Both the position numbers and the translations under genes were made by a program. Under the pieces are notes generated by a model. That model worked only from the letters and a program-made list of their open reading frames with translations. It was not told the DNA's origin and did not search any database. Source: Lotus japonicus (taxonomy: Eukaryota > Streptophyta > Magnoliopsida > Fabales > Fabaceae). Taken from it: 64,000 bases of DNA. Below, one piece after another: positions 9,748-21,259 of this stretch; within the stretch, counting starts at the first letter, position 1, and every line of letters starts with the position of its first letter. The DNA lies in assembly GCF_012489685.1 (NCBI RefSeq), contig NC_080043.1, positions 9,984,501 to 10,048,500 of the forward strand, given 5' to 3'.

Positions 9748-12584
9748 TGTAACACCCCAATTTCTCAACTGAGGAGTCACATTAGTAACCTAACAAAGTC
9801 TAAGGACCAATCTGCAATCCCTAAAAACCAAGGGAATTTTTTTTCTGTAAAACAACTAAACACTTCGGCTAAAAGGTTGGAAACATACCATAACTTTATT
9901 TAGATAACTTGTTTCCCGATATACAGTAATAATAGTTTACAATACCATAAGTAAGGTTCAGAATAAACATGCGCACTTTAACAGTGGCGGAAGCAAGACT
10001 TTAATAACAGAGTTCTCATAAAGTAAAAGAGACTCCAACATAATCCACAAGAAGAGAAGCAAAGCTGCTTCTCATACCTCTACTCCACCGCTTACAACTC
10101 GATCTCCAACTCGAGTAGCTATGCCTCGGCGGAAGGATCTCCATCGCCTAATAGCGTTAAGCGCCCAAACAACAAGTAGCAAATAGAAAGGGTTAACTCC
10201 ATGCAATTACCATGTATAAAAGAGAAAAATCATGCTGTTCGAATTTAATTACCTGGCATGGTAAATAACTAGCAACATAACTCAACTCATATATCAACAA
10301 CTTAAACATAAATCGGACTCAGATAATAATAACCTCAACAATGTAACATCAAATCAGATATCAATAAACCAATACGAAAATCCAACAACATAGGGTCAGG
10401 TGTTAGTTCCCTATAATGCAACTATATGCTGCTAACAAAATGGATCGATCAATATCGTCTCTCAAGACGGGACAATGATAGGACACACCTCCTCATCGCC
10501 ACTTATAACGTCATACATGACGGGACAATCATAGGACACACCTCCTAATCGCCACTTAACGTCACACAAGACGGGACAATCATAGGACACACCTCCTGAT
10601 CGCCACTTAGCACCTCGCAAGATGGGACAATGATAGGACACACCTCCTCATCGCCACTTGACTCAAGCCCTATATGCCAAGTCAGACAATAACAAAGCCC
10701 ACCCAAGGACCAATCCAAAGTAACCACATGTTCCATCCACTAGGAAGCAGTAACGACAGAAACCAGTAAACGGCCGAAGCCTCTCAAAAAACATTTTCCA
10801 AATTCAGCATAATAATCATCATCATCTGCCAATCAATATAAACATCTTCATCTCAAACACAGGCAGTGCGATAAAAGCATGCAAGACTCAAAGACGCTCT
10901 AAAACCGAGTTACCCTTACCTTCGTGAGTAGAAGTTGGGCATGGAAATTGCGAACCTAGAACAAAGAAAACACAATCATCAACACAAGCTTCACTAGGAG
11001 CAACACGATCTACTAATACTAATCGAAATCGTAAAGAAAGCCTCTAAAGCTTCAGAGTTCCTATTTAGGCACAAATTGACAACGGAGACTTCGTTCGCTA
11101 AAACGAGCATAACTCGAGCTACAGAACTCAGAATGACACGAAACCGGCGCCAAAATTTCGACAATTGAAAGAGCTACGCAATGGCTCAGGTCATAGAGAC
11201 CCAAAAATTATTTTTGGACACGGTACCCAAGCAATTAGGTTTCGGCCACTATGGAAAATAGGGTTTTCGAACTTTTTCTTCGATCTAAATCAATTCACAA
11301 GGTAGTTTTAGGGTAAAACTAAGGCAAAGAAATTGTCGGAACAATTTTCGGACAATCGGGTCGAAATACGACTATCCAGGGGCATTTTGGTCCAAAATAA
11401 AGGCTCAAAACTTCAAAGTTATCAGTTCGGAAAACAAATTTGACAGCATTGATCCTCATGACATCCGTGACAACAAATCCTAAAGGCACGAAGTCAGATT
11501 ACAGCTTTTCGACAATAAAGTTTCGAAATGTGCGACTAATGGGGTTTTGAATCAATTTTTCAGATCTTGGACAACTGAATCGCAATCGGCGATTACTGAC
11601 AGAGGTTCTAGACTCATGGGAACATAAGGAACATAACCCAACCAAGAAATCAAGGAAATCGGACAATTTTAGAAAAAGCTCAAAACTGTGAGCACAGAAA
11701 CGACTTCAGAAACGCAACAGAAACAGTAAACAGAGGTAGGATTCATGCTAGTTACCTCAATACCTAGAAGTAGGGACGAACTGCACGAAGATTGGTCAAG
11801 TTTTCGCGAAAATTTCTCCTCTCCTCCTCTCTCCTTGCTCGCGGCCTTGAATGGGTGAGAATGAAGAGATTTTGCTTTTTCGAGCTATTTATAGGCAGGT
11901 GAAATCGCGGGAAAATGAAAATTTCGCGATTCCGATTTTTGCAGCACGTCCACCGAGGAATTCTAAGAGAGATTCTGGCGTCAGAATTCCAGAACTCAAA
12001 ACAATTATCTATGATTTGGGAAAAACGATATCTAAAATCCCAAAGGCGGTGTAAGTTAATCTGTTCCGTTAAACTACTTTTTGCTGTGATGCTCAGACGA
12101 CAAAACTTCCTTCTGAAGAAAGATTGGAAATGTCAAAACAAATCTGGCAACGCGGACGGAAACTTCGTTAGAAGTCCCGAATAGAAAAAGTCTTCATCCA
12201 TCGCTCGAATCTAGGGTTTCGAAGCAAGGAAATTAGCGTCGTCGGACTTCCGAAAAGTGAATACTATCGTGCGTACAGTCCAGAGTTCCGAAATGAAACG
12301 CTGGTCGAAGGAAAAATAAAGAAAATCTTTAAATTTTCCCAGGATTCGAAATCTCACTTAAAACGTTGCTCTAAAGCGAAATTAGCCTATTCTGGACACG
12401 CTTGCCATAAGGCGGGTGTGCAGACGACTCGCTCTAATTCCTAAAATGACTACGCAACATTCCTCAAGCAATTCCTGAACTTTCTTCTTCATTAATCTTT
12501 CTCAAATATCAAACTCCTGTCACGCTTACACTGATTCTACGCGTGAGTCGGAAATTAGCTTGTTCTGAAAATCCAGGTCTTACA
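9748..12584 (-). repeat. Gypsy 5' LTR (2,837 bp)
   Basis: Same length as the LTR at 3487-6323. It begins TGTAACACCCC and ends TCTTACA on the plus strand and abuts the target duplication AGCAG at 12585-12589. It holds the functional promoter copy: TATAAATA on the minus strand at 11886-11893. Confidence 0.95.
11886..11893 (-). promoter_or_regulatory. Gypsy LTR TATA box
   Basis: TATAAATA on the minus strand in the 5' LTR, directing transcription toward pol. The matching copy in the 3' LTR is at 5625-5632. Confidence 0.6.
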
Positions 12585-13450
12585 AGCAGCACCACTGTCA
12601 GATCCCGTCGCATCTTCCATGCACCACACCTACAATCTCAAGCAAAAATCCCTCGGCCTCTTATGCACCAAGCACTCTTCTCTTCCATCTTCTCACCCCT
12701 TTCCCCCCAATTAAACCAATTAATTAATCAAATTTAATTTTCTCATTACCACAGTTTCTTGAGCTTGTACAATCGAGACAATATCCACTTCATCGGTCTC
12801 GATGATGCCGCTTCGAGATTAGGTTAGTCTCTCTGCTCTTGTTCCTCTGATTTCTCCTTCTTTTGATAAATTGGATATGAAACTTCACTGTTCCTTTGAT
12901 TTTCAGGGGTCGAGAGAAGACGGATCTATGATATAGTCAACGTTTTGGAGAGCATTGGCGTGCTCTCAAGAAAAGCCAAGAATCAATACACCTGGAAAGG
13001 CTTTCGGGCAATTCCCCACGCTTTGCAGAAGCTCAAGGTAATTTAAATTTCCAATCCCTGTGGCGCGTTGTGTTTCGTTGAAATTCAATTAATTTTACGA
13101 AGTTTGCCGATGAATTTTCAGTTTCTGATTGTTTATTGATTTGTAAGATGAGGGTTTAAGGGAGAAATCAAGTGACTTTGATGGTGGTAATGACTCTGGA
13201 AAAGTGAGTGATTTGTGTTGCAATTCTCTTTTTTTTTTGTTCCTTCGCTTCGATTTTTTCGTTCTCAGAAGAACAATTACTAGGTTGGGTTGAGGATTAA
13301 TGTGGTTTTATTGATCTATTTTAGGTGTCAGATGATGAGGATGACGAGGAAGGATTTGGGAACCCCAGTACTGGAAGTTAGAATAAAAAGTCGATACTCG
13401 ATTCCACTCTTCCCAGATCTATGAAAAATGGCAACTCTATTTCAAAAAAA
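12585..13450 (+). pseudogene. DP-E2F-like (DEL/E2Fe type) transcription factor pseudogene, 3' truncated
   Basis: E2F-like DEL proteins are nuclear repressors with two winged-helix DNA-binding domains that act without a DP partner. Pieces here encode the first domain: exon 1 continues from the ATG at 3474 through 12590-12671 (LKQKSLGLLCT), exon 2 is 12755-12822 (LYNRDNIHFIGLDDAASRLG), exon 3 is 12907-13037 ([19 protein letters not shown]), then an acidic region near 13149-13203 and 13325-13378 (VSDDEDDEE). Defects: the Gypsy insertion in exon 1; a GC dinucleotide instead of GT at 12672; an exon 4 whose in-frame start is preceded by AA rather than AG; TAG at 13379-13381; and no second DNA-binding domain. 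Exon limits are inferred from protein similarity. Loss of function is nearly certain. Confidence 0.85.
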
Positions 13451-14060
13451 CAAAACCCATTTGAGATATATGAAACTATCTTTCTCTTTTGAATTTGATA
13501 TGAATATTAGTCAGTTTGATTGAGCGTTAGAATGATTGTATAGCCTTCAGAAGCTGCTGCTATTGGTAGCTTACTAGCTTATAATTTACATGTTCTGTAA
13601 TGAGATGCAATTTTACTTGTTTTTCAAACATGCATTAGTTGGTTTATTCACTAATCTTTCTCTTTGTTTACCCATTGAAAATCCAAGTGTAGGAACAAGC
13701 TCAACTCCCTTCAAGAAGGGTGCTGCCATGGTGTATTGGGTTGCAGAGGAAAGGGTAAAGAAAAATGAAGAAGATGATGTTGTGAGGGAGAGGAGAAAAA
13801 CACGAGAGTGAGAGTGAGAGATGTGAGTGAACGGGTGAGAGAGTGAGAGCGTGAGGTGTTTGCTGAAGGGTTTTGTGACGGATTATTTTCGTCACCAATT
13901 AAATAAGTGACACGTCAGCATTTCTGTTTGGTCAACAGATGGAACCTAGCGGAAGTTAACGGAAGGGCATCGTTATCACGTTTTAGATAGATAAGGGACC
14001 TTGACCGCACGTTTTAAACACAGGGGGTGCATACCGCACATTTGTGAAACATCAGGGGCC
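13451..14060. other. 3' flank of the pseudogene and one transposon-like end
   Basis: No gene is recognised. From about 13885 to 14060 the sequence (AAGTTAACGGAAGGGCAT, then GGGGCCCAAACTGGAATTAAG) resembles the terminal part of the Mutator-like repeat at 32495-33396, but no second end or target duplication could be matched. Confidence 0.35.
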
Positions 14061-14976
14061 CAAACTGGAATTAAGCCTAAACATTAATGCATATACACTC
14101 TTTTCACTTTTGAAAACGTTTTGTACTCATGATAAATATGTTCATAATATAGGCATTTGTAGCACACTGATTTTGACCCTCCATCGACATCTCAAAAAGA
14201 TTAACCTATTCACCAGCCTCATTCGTTTGTATTGTATGGGATTGGCATGAAGGCACATCCAGGTCTAAGGTTGTCCGCCATTGTCTGGTGGAGACGCCCA
14301 AGGTACATCCACAAGAAGAGAAAGATGCAATGATCAACTTCATACCATATAGTTATCGTAGGACATACACATACAACATATAATCTCACACAACAATACA
14401 TGGTAACACGCGTACAAATTTTTAGAGAGCTCAAGAGCCCAACATTAACAAAAGGTTCAACTTCAAAAGCTCAACTTTACAAACTTCTATACCATCAAGA
14501 CTTAAACTTTTTTAGAACAAAGCACATGATTCAAAATCTCTTTTCTAAGGCTACAACTTTAGTAAAAGCACTTAGTTTAAAAATCATTTCAAGTCCTTCT
14601 AACATGAAAGCTTAAACATTTCACATAACCAAAAACATTTCTATGAAGCTAAGGAGAAACCTAACAACTTTGAAAAAAACCACCATGGGTTTTAAGGCAA
14701 GATAAAGGTCAAGAAAGCTCACTTTTGAGAAATGAGATAACCACAAGAAAGCTTACCTCAAGACCCAACTCCTTTGTGAATGGTTGAAGAGCAAAGGATG
14801 AGTGGAGGATGGTGTTTGTGGGTGATGAAGCAAGGATTTCAGTTAGGGTTCCAAGCAAGAATATGAAGATGATTTCTTTCTCTCTTAATTGCTCACACTA
14901 TTCTCTCTCCTTTTCTCTCTCAACACAAGAGAAAATAAAATATGAACTTTGTGTGCATAAGGGGCATCCAGCCCTA

Positions 14977-15014
<38 letters not shown>

Positions 15015-15830
15015 TGCATATTTTTCTCCCCAATTGCTTAGCTCATGAGCCATGCACACGTCCCTTTCACCTAAATGCAAACCCTTGTCTTATGTGTTTC
15101 CCTCCAAACCTTGGTCCTTCTGTTGGTCAACACTCATTCATCAAGTTTTGGAGGGAAATATTCCCATATTTTGGATTGGTTCATTTACAAGCTGAACTCA
15201 GGTTTTTCACGATCTGAAAACATTGTCTGTTGAAATTTTCGACCTCATAGCAATATTACAGTCAAAATTCACCAAATCACTCCTACATTATCATAGTGAT
15301 AAATAATATATTTAATTTCCAATCAAACAAAAAATCAATTCTTAAATCTTGCTCTAAGCGATAACATTTCGTTTTTTACCGTTTTTTGAAACGTAACCAA
15401 ATACTTCCATGACGCCTATAATGAAACGCCCGGGGAAATAACTTTGATCTTAACATTGAAATATTTCCATTGAATTAAATCCATCATACGAAGCCACACA
15501 TAAAATCATGCCAACAAGCATTATAGCATTAAACTTGGGAATTAATCTAGTTTAATTCCTTTAATTAATCTTAGGTCTTATAGGATTATATTCATTGGGT
15601 GGAAAAATAAAGCTCTATAACTAAAATGAGCTTGGAGATATGGAAAGAGAAATGTCAGCTTATGGAGAGCACTGATAAGTGCAAAATATGGCATACATTT
15701 TTTTTATAAGCGCAAAATATGGCATACATAACATGTCTTTACTGTTTCACTTGGCAATGGTTTACGCAGGAGTGGTTTCTCGGCATGCAAGACACGGTCA
15801 ACACAATAAAGGTGAATACTATGTTACCTT
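14061..15830. other. Unassigned repeat-like DNA, possible decayed Gypsy LTR
   Basis: No supported coding region. The stretch has the composition of a minus-strand plant Gypsy LTR: a purine-rich leader, a TATATAGG-like box near 14970, CTCATAGCAA near 15247 and CGCCCGGGGAAATAA near 15430. Termini and TSD were not found. A (GA)n microsatellite lies within it. Confidence 0.3.
14981..15012. repeat. (GA)n microsatellite
   Basis: About 16 GA dinucleotides following CCCTATATG. Confidence 0.95.
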
Positions 15831-15833
15831 CTA

Positions 15834-16562
15834 GTCGTATCTACAATGGTTTTTTCATTCAACACCCTCCTTTTTTCACTTTTTACATTCTACATCATCT
15901 TCTCTCTCTTCCACCTAATAATTCAACACGCATTCAACTTTTACTCACTACAATGGTTTTGTTTAATAAAATTCAACACCCTACCTCGCCACTTTTATTT
16001 CATATTCTTACTTTCTTTTATGTTTTTGTTTTTGTGATTATATATTAAAAATAATTATCGATTTAAATTAAATTAAAATAATTAAGAGTTATTTTTTTTC
16101 TTTCTAGTTTAGTAATTTATTTTAGTTATTTTATATTCTTAATTAATTTTTTCTTGCAAGTAAAAAAAAGACGAGATATATGGATAGTCATTATTAAAAC
16201 AAGAGTTTATTGGAGGCTAAATAGAAAAAGTAGAGGGGAAAAATGTCGTTTTTTTCTGTCTCCAAATCATATGAATCAAGTCTCTATTTATAGACAAAAA
16301 ATGATGAATTTTGGTGAAAAAGATAAAAATAAAATTAATTTACTACGTAATAATTGACCCCAAATAATTAGGATGAGATAAGAATCTGGAAATTACAACA
16401 ACCAATGAGATTTTGCCACGGGGAATGAAAGGGACTAAATTACTGTTCATTCAACATGTTGAATATTACACACCCTATTCAACTAGCTCATTGGAGCAAT
16501 TTAACTGTTGAATGAGTTATTCAACAGCATTCAACAGTCATTCATGCCCATTGTAAGTAGTC
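15834..16562 (+). mobile_element. Tourist-like MITE, deletion derivative of the neighbouring Harbinger
   Basis: Ends are inverted: left GTCGTATCTACAATGG and right (reverse complement) GACTACTTACAATGG. The flanks are CTA on the left and TTA on the right, close to the 3-bp TWA duplication of PIF/Harbinger. TTCAAC motifs are repeated near both ends. The interior near 16255-16310 (AAGTCTCTATTTATAGA...TGATGAATTTTGG) matches the 5' leader of the Harbinger ORF1 near 30680-30730. No ORF survives. It lies 80 bp from the Harbinger in the same orientation. Confidence 0.7.
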
Positions 16563-17059
16563 TTATGAATAGCCCCACATATGCTATCCATGCTCTCTTT
16601 TATTAAAGCAGAAAGAAAATATCCAAGCTTGGTATTTGTTAGACCATCTCCAATGGTTTCAACATTCAACACCCTCAACACTCCACTTTTTCTCTTCCCA
16701 ACACTCCACATCACCTTCTCTCTCCAGTTCAACACTTCATTCAACTTTTACTCACTCCAATGGTTTTTCATTCAACACCCTACCCCCTACCCCACCACTT
16801 TTTTTATTTCATATTTTGATTTAATTTTATATTTTTCTTTTTATGATTTCATAAAATTAAAATTTTCGATAAAAATTAAATTAAATAAACTATTATTGAT
16901 TTGATTTAATTTAATGTTTTTTTTATTTTTTTAAATTAAATTAAATTAACGTAATATTTTTTTAACGTAAATTAAATTAAAACACTTAACAATTTAATAT
17001 ATTTTTAAAAAAATATACACAATAATTTATTTTATTTTATTAACTTCAAATGGAAGAAA

Positions 17060-17243
17060 AGAAACTAAGCACAGAATAATATATTTTATTTGCTTAACTT
17101 AAAATGCAAGACAACAAACTAAGCACACAATAATATATTTTATTTGCTTAACTTAAAATGCAAGACAACAAACTAAGCACACAATAATTTATTTAATTTC
17201 CTTAACTTAAAATGCAAGACAACAAACTAAACACACAACACAC
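17060..17243. repeat. ~53-bp tandem repeat in the Harbinger 3' region
   Basis: Three to four units sharing CTTAACTTAAAATGCAAGAC followed by AACAAACTAAGCACACAATA, lying just downstream of the transposase stop codon. Confidence 0.85.
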
Positions 17244-17275
17244 AAATAGCGTAATTAGTACGATACAAAGCATAT

Positions 17276-17914
17276 TTAATCATGATACATTCCAAACTTT
17301 GCCCAGATGTGCTTCACTAGATCTGCTTGCAGTTCGTGATGGACATTTGGATCACGCAACTCGGATCTAGCACGCACATGATCCGCAAAAGCGGGTAACA
17401 CCTCGGTCGAGTATGGTTGCGGTGTACTAGATCCACTTCCCTCAGCTTGCTCAAAATCGGTCCAGCGTTGAGCATATGAATCTCGTTCATCCTCAACAAT
17501 CATATTATGTAATATGATGCATGACCTCATGATGATACCCAAATCAGTTATGTCCCACAAGCGAGCTGGTTCACGGATGATTTTAAAACGAGCTTGAAGC
17601 ACTCCAAATGCACGTTCGATGTCCTTCCGACATGCCTCCTGATGTTTTGCAAAGCACTTATCGGGTTCACTTTGAGGAAGTCTAATAGATTTGACGAAAG
17701 TTGGATAAGAAGGGTAGATATCATCAGCTAGATAGTATGCCATATTATAGGGACGTTGATTCACGATGAAATTCACACTTGGAGCGTTTCCCTGTTCCAA
17801 TTCATCAAACACTGGTGACCGGTCTAGAACGTTTATATAGTTCAACGTTCCCGGACATCCAAAAAAGGCATGCCAGATCCAAAGATCAGGAGATGCAACT
17901 GCTTCAAGAATAAC
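17276..17914 (-). pseudogene. PIF/Harbinger transposase, C-terminal half (DDE_Tnp_4)
   Basis: Encodes the C-terminal half of the transposase, ending at the stop at 17276-17278. It starts VILEAVASPDLWIWHAFFG and includes YYLADDIYP, with the second catalytic Asp, and DIERAFGVLQARF, with the catalytic Glu. The N-terminal half lies at 28417-29069, on the other side of the Copia insertion. Counting the 5-bp duplication once, the halves add to 1,287 nt, exactly 429 codons including the stop, with the same frame across the junction. Transposase excises and reinserts the element and its MITEs in the nucleus. The frame was evidently intact when the Copia element landed. Confidence 0.9.
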
Positions 17915-18782
17915 TGAAATTCTAGATCCCTTAGAACAAATGTCCTGCACGATGCTGGGACAATCGATTAGAACATCATGTGACTGAAAAGCATGAACAC
18001 AAAAAACAACTAAAAGACACAAGACACAGAAAGTTGTTAACCCAGTTCGGTGAAACTACACCTACGTCTGGTTAGCTTTCGCCCAATGAAAAGGAATTCC
18101 ACTATCTCAAGATCTAGGTATTACAGACACACATGAACACATCAAGTTCATTGTTCTTAACCTAATCTACCCAGTGGTCTTCTACTTAGAACCACAGCCT
18201 AAGTATGAGAGCCCCTCTCACTTTTCCTCAATCACTGCCACAGTGATTGGTAACAACAATAACACAAGGTTTGTTTGACACTCAAACACAACACAGAACT
18301 CAGTCTCACTTTATAGAATCAGTGAGCAAGACTAGTTCACAACTAACAAAGACAAAGAACAACTTACACTCTTAAGAACACTTGATCTTCAAGGTAATTC
18401 TCTCGATCCCGTCAAGCTACAGGTCTTTGTCTATATATACTTCAGCAGAGACGGCTAGGGTTTGTTTGGGCTGAAGAACACTTTGATCCAACTCATATCA
18501 GTAGAGAATCTCCAAAATCTGATATGAATGATCAACAAATAAAATAGAAACAAATCTTTTAATCACAGATTTGTTCCAACAATAAACAACCCGAAATTGG
18601 CTCCCAACAATCAGTTACTTAACCTTCAAGTAAGCACAAAACATACCATAAAACATAACCATAAGGGACCCACTTGCATGCCAGCAGGGGCGGATGTCCT
18701 GGCCTTCACCAAGGCAGATGTCACAACATCGGCTAGGACATCAGGTTGTTTTTAACAAAATTGATGACAACAAGGAACAACA
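17915..18782 (-). repeat. Sirevirus 3' LTR (868 bp)
   Basis: Plus-strand ends TGAAATTCTAG and GGAACAACA. It matches the interrupted copy at 26168-28416. A TATA-like box (TATATATA) lies at 18432-18439. Confidence 0.92.
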
Positions 18783-18783
18783 A

Positions 18784-19190
18784 TCTCCCCCTTTGTCAAA
18801 TTTTGTCTAAAAACAACTTCACTACTAGAGAGGGAAATAAAAATAAAAATCATCAGAGTCAGCAGCAGAAATACTCCCCCTCAAACCAATGCATCCACAA
18901 CAGCCAAAACATGGAGGAACTCCCCCTCAAAAGATGCATCCAAATAAACACTGCCTGAAGTATATAGAAACCATATGCATAGCAGTACAAACTAAAACAA
19001 TCACACTTGGTAATACTTGAACAAAAGCTAGCTTGAAGCACTTGATCATAGAAGATCGCCTGAACTTGTCTTCACAAAGCTTGATCGCCTGAACTTGTCT
19101 TCACAAAGCTTCATACTTATTACAGGACATAACCAGAATACCAAGTCATCAAAAAAAAAAACTACTACAACACACTACTACTCCCCCTTT
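18784..19190 (-). other. Polypurine tract and upstream repeats of it
   Basis: The tract adjacent to the 3' LTR (18784-18797, minus ACAAAGGGGGAGA) is followed by further GGGGGAG tracts on the minus strand at 18874-18880, 18920-18925 and 19181-19187. Two of them share the flank TCCCCCTCAAA and, further on, ATGCATCCA. Repeated polypurine tracts before the 3' LTR are reported for Sireviruses. Confidence 0.75.
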
Positions 19191-19270
19191 TTAGCACAAA
19201 TTTGGCAAAGGTAGAAGGAATTGAAGCACAACCAAATAAAAGTCAACTAGTACACAGACTAGGACAAGCA

Positions 19271-21034
19271 CTAAACACCAGAAGAAGAGGAGTTTTCCTC
19301 ATCATTTTCTGCAGATCCTTCCTTCTCAGCATCAGCTACATGCTCACCTTCTTGACCAGCTTCCCCCTTGAGAGTTTGGATGAGAGCATCCACCTTAATC
19401 TTCCTAGCAGCAGCAATCCTGATGGTCTCTTGAAGTTCCTTGGAGATGGCCTCAAGTTCAGCAATGACATTGTGAGATCCTGAGGCAGACATAGAGGCAG
19501 GAACAGATGTCCTATTGGATGGCAGATCAATGTCCAGGACATGAGGTTCCAGGAACAACCGTTGGTCCAAAGTGATGGGAGTGCCTTTGGGCACAGGAAC
19601 ATCATCAACAGTGAGGATATTAGGATGCTGTTTCAGAATGATAGCAGTCAGTAAAGAAGGAAAAGAGATGGGGAGTTTCACAGCACATGTCTCTGCATGC
19701 TTCAAGGTTTGGGAGAACACAAAGTTGCCAAAGTCATAAGCAATTTCAGTCCCAATGCGATAGATAAGCTTGGCAAGCATAGCAGAAACAGCAGAAGTAT
19801 GGTTAGAGGGAACCCAATTCACCACTCCAATCCTATTCAAGATAGCATACTTCACACTCAGAACCCCAGTTGACAGAAGCTTCTTAGCAGGCCACTTCTT
19901 TACTCTTCCAGCAGTCAATTCCTCAGCAACCGTATCCAGAGAAAGTTCTTCTTCAACAAATTCAACCACACTTCTTCCAAGAGTTTGGTTGATGATAGCA
20001 GGAGAGAAATTCACACACTTACCCCTGACAAACACTTTCCTGAATTCAGGACTGGCAGAATTATTAACATCATCAGAGAGATTGACAATAAATTCCTTCA
20101 CAAGCTTGTCATAGCATTTTCCTATGTTCATCACAGTCTGCCTCAACCCTGCTTTGGCAATCAAGGCAATGATCTCTTTGCAGGCTAACACATCAGAATC
20201 AATCTCCCTCTCTTTGGAAACACGCCTTTGATAGACATATTTCCATTTGAAGGCATTTTCTGGAGCATGAATAGACACATTATCTAGAGGAACATTAGGA
20301 ACATCTGAGGGAATACGCTTACCAGAGAACATTTTCTTCTCAGAGGCAGTGATGTCTAGGACATCGCCTTCAACATCTGATTCAATCTCCAAATCAATTC
20401 TGGAAGCTTTCTACTTTTTCCCAGTAGTCTTCTTGACTTTCTTCCCAGACGATTCCACAGCTTTCTGCTTGCCTTTCCTTGACACATCGGTTGTCCTTGA
20501 TTTTGAAGACCCAGTGGTGATCTTGGCTTTCTTCTTCTGGACAACAGGAGTTTCTTCAACGGATGCTCTTCTTCGTTTAAGCATTCTGGCAGCAACACTC
20601 GCCAGAGGCACATCCTCTGAATCTTCATCATCAGAGACATCATGAACAATGGGAGGGGTCTTCATCGACTCCTCTGACAAGACATCCGTTGAGTTAGCAG
20701 CCTTGGAATCAGAGTTCTTGGATGAAGAGGAAGAATCCTTTGAGAGTGAAACCTCCTTGGCAGGCTTATCAGACAATGTCTCATCGGAGCCATGGGAAGA
20801 TGTCTTGACATCGTCTTCATCATTTGCAGAGACAGAAGTGTTTGAAACATCCTCAGGTACAGGGGCTTCAGGATGTTGCATTGAGGTTGCACGAGACTTG
20901 TAGTGCTTCTTGGAAGGAGTTCTTGAATTCTTCTTGGATTTAGTGGAAGAACTTGGGTGCAAACCCATAACCCTAGCACCACCAGCAGTTCTCTCTATCT
21001 TTCCCTTCACATACTCTTTCTTGCTTGAAGACAT
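19271..21034 (-). pseudogene. Sirevirus envelope-like ORF with one amber codon
   Basis: A minus-strand frame running from an ATG at 21034 (MSSSKKEY) to the stop at 19271, interrupted only by TAG at 20411-20413. The first part (about 207 residues) is Ser/Lys/Asp-rich with basic clusters. The second part (about 375 residues) contains FVRGKCVNFSPAIINQTLG and LLSTGVLSVKYAILNRIG, as in proteins annotated envelope-like in legume Sireviruses, and ends with a short coiled coil. I see no signal peptide or convincing membrane segment. The role of this ORF in Sireviruses is unproven. An upstream in-frame ATG at 21052 is possible. Confidence 0.75.
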
Positions 21035-21259
21035 GATGAAATGGTAAAGCAAAAAGACAAATACAAGAAATTGAGAAAAATGTAAGTGATGAGAAACAGA
21101 GATTGTTAGAGCAAGATTGGCAACGTGTTGTGAGATTGTGATGAAGCCATTGGTGATGATTATATAGCAGTTGAGTGAGAAGGAAGCAATGATGTCACAA
21201 CGACAGTTAATGGTAGTGACGAGGAAACTAGCCGTTAGACAGAAAAGGGGCTTTAATTG

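Larger units (their letters stand above)
3487..12584 (-). mobile_element. Ty3/Gypsy chromovirus, Tekay/Del type, gag-deleted
   Basis: A 9,098-bp minus-strand element with two LTRs of 2,837 bp each (3487-6323 and 9748-12584), a primer-binding site at 9732-9743 and a polypurine tract beside the left LTR. A 5-bp target duplication, AGCAG, occurs at 3482-3486 and 12585-12589. The internal region is only 3.4 kb and holds a pol ORF beginning inside the protease; gag and the protease active site are absent. Long LTRs, this integrase type and a C-terminal chromodomain-like segment point to the Tekay/Del lineage. The LTRs differ at one site by my reading (T5347 against C11608), so insertion was recent. 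Confidence 0.92.

Noticed and set aside
13885..14060. Complete Mutator-like element
   Set aside because: Only one end resembles the element at 32495-33396. No inverted partner or target duplication was found.
14219..14615. Short opposing ORFs of about 70 residues
   Set aside because: No recognisable domain, no supporting codon pattern or splice context, and located in decayed repeat DNA.
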